Shown in pieces: positions 63,737-64,000 of a DNA stretch of 64,000 nucleotides. Each line of letters starts with the position of its first letter. Positions within the stretch are counted from its first letter, which is position 1. The stretch comes from Streptomyces sp. P9-A4. Lineage in GTDB: Bacteria > Actinomycetota > Actinomycetes > Streptomycetales > Streptomycetaceae. Location: assembly GCF_036634195.1 (NCBI RefSeq), contig NZ_JAZIFY010000002.1, forward strand, positions 628,932 to 692,931, read 5' to 3'. The notes beneath the pieces were generated by a model. That model searched no databases. It was not told the DNA's origin and saw nothing but the letters and a program-made list of their open reading frames with translations. Both the position numbers and the translations under genes were made by a program.

Positions 63737-64000
63737 CTACTGCTTGTGGGGGCGCGGGACATTGATCACCATGGGCCGAATGTGAACAAGGCCTGCCTGG
63801 GAGAGGCTCATCGCTTGGTCCAGCAGATCGACCAGCAGCTTGTCAGGTTGGAGTTTCCTCGCCCGGGTCTTACGACTGTCTCCCGTGGCATTCCAGAGAT
63901 CGATGGGATACCAACCGACGATGTAGATGCCTGCATCCGTCCTCGCTTCGGGTAGATACCGGCCAACCAGCTGATCCTTTTGAGCTGTTGAAACTTCGTC
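63737..64000 (-). CDS. C-terminal part of a minus-strand gene entering from the right
   Basis: 87 codons to a TAG at 63737; the start lies beyond the window. AQKDQLVGRYLPEARTDAGI with YIVGWYPIDLW, and the end MVINVPRPHKQ, resemble the closing part of large conflict-system proteins that end in a restriction-nuclease-like fold (QL--RYL----G-YIV-W). The assignment is tentative. It is convergent with the cyclase operon. Confidence 0.55.
   Translation of the reverse strand, partial: DEVSTAQKDQLVGRYLPEARTDAGIYIVGWYPIDLWNATGDSRKTRARKLQPDKLLVDLLDQAMSLSQAGLVHIRPMVINVPRPHKQ

Noticed and set aside
62804..63955. 383-codon plus-strand frame over the end of the cyclase operon
   Set aside because: It crosses two coupled genes, a terminator and the antisense of a minus-strand gene.

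Overview
The window is high-GC actinobacterial DNA, almost certainly from a Streptomyces. Codon third positions are nearly all G or C, many starts are GTG or TTG, ATGA/GTGA stop-start overlaps are common, and the gene families are typical of that genus. No rRNA, tRNA or CRISPR array was seen. Interspersed are many decayed gene pieces and IS5-type transposase remnants, so most of the window reads as accessory DNA.

Layout. 0-2.4 kb: an alpha/beta hydrolase (cut by the window edge) coupled to a type-B carboxylesterase. 2.5-7.6 kb: a complete class IV lanthipeptide cluster of the venezuelin type, with synthetase LanL, a 51-aa precursor and a two-gene ABC exporter, closed by a 24-bp-stem terminator. 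7.9-13.2 kb: an APC permease, a secreted trypsin-like protease, and a coupled pair of a cis-prenyltransferase and an MpaB/Lcp-like oxygenase carrying EF-hands. 13.4-17.1 kb: pentapeptide and membrane proteins among IS and transporter remnants. 17.1-27 kb: an isochorismatase-like hydrolase, a large LuxR (LAL) regulator, MarR and TetR regulators with palindromic operators, small oxidoreductases and SnoaL-like proteins, and relics of a FAD monooxygenase, a TetR, xanthine dehydrogenase subunits and a DUF998 protein.

27.3-45.4 kb is a potassium region. A full kdp operon runs leftwards: a 27-aa peptide, kdpF, kdpA, kdpB, kdpC, kdpE, kdpD. Next to it lies a split second set: kdpF2-kdpD2 divergent from kdpB2, with no second kdpA or kdpC. 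A third KdpD paralogue has lost the phospho-acceptor histidine, and a frameshifted DUF4118 tail lies at 48.8 kb. 45.4-54.6 kb holds a GNAT protein, a PH-like membrane protein, a degenerate IS, a FUSC-like membrane protein, an APC-superfamily permease and a P-type cation ATPase.

55.1-57.2 kb holds a 63-aa peptide followed by two JmjC/cupin oxygenase-like genes, the second lacking the metal-binding Asp; this could be a new RiPP locus. After more relics (LuxR, pirin), 58.6-63.7 kb holds a tightly packed operon: a Pycsar-type membrane effector (PycTM/DUF5706), a Crp-family cyclic-nucleotide sensor, a class III nucleotide-cyclase-like protein, a 672-aa P-loop protein, and 258-aa and 64-aa proteins. 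The cyclase-like and P-loop proteins share an FHQYG-x-H motif. I infer a cyclic-nucleotide-signalled anti-phage or stress system with built-in transcriptional control; it is the strongest candidate for something not previously described. A convergent partial gene at the right edge may extend this island.
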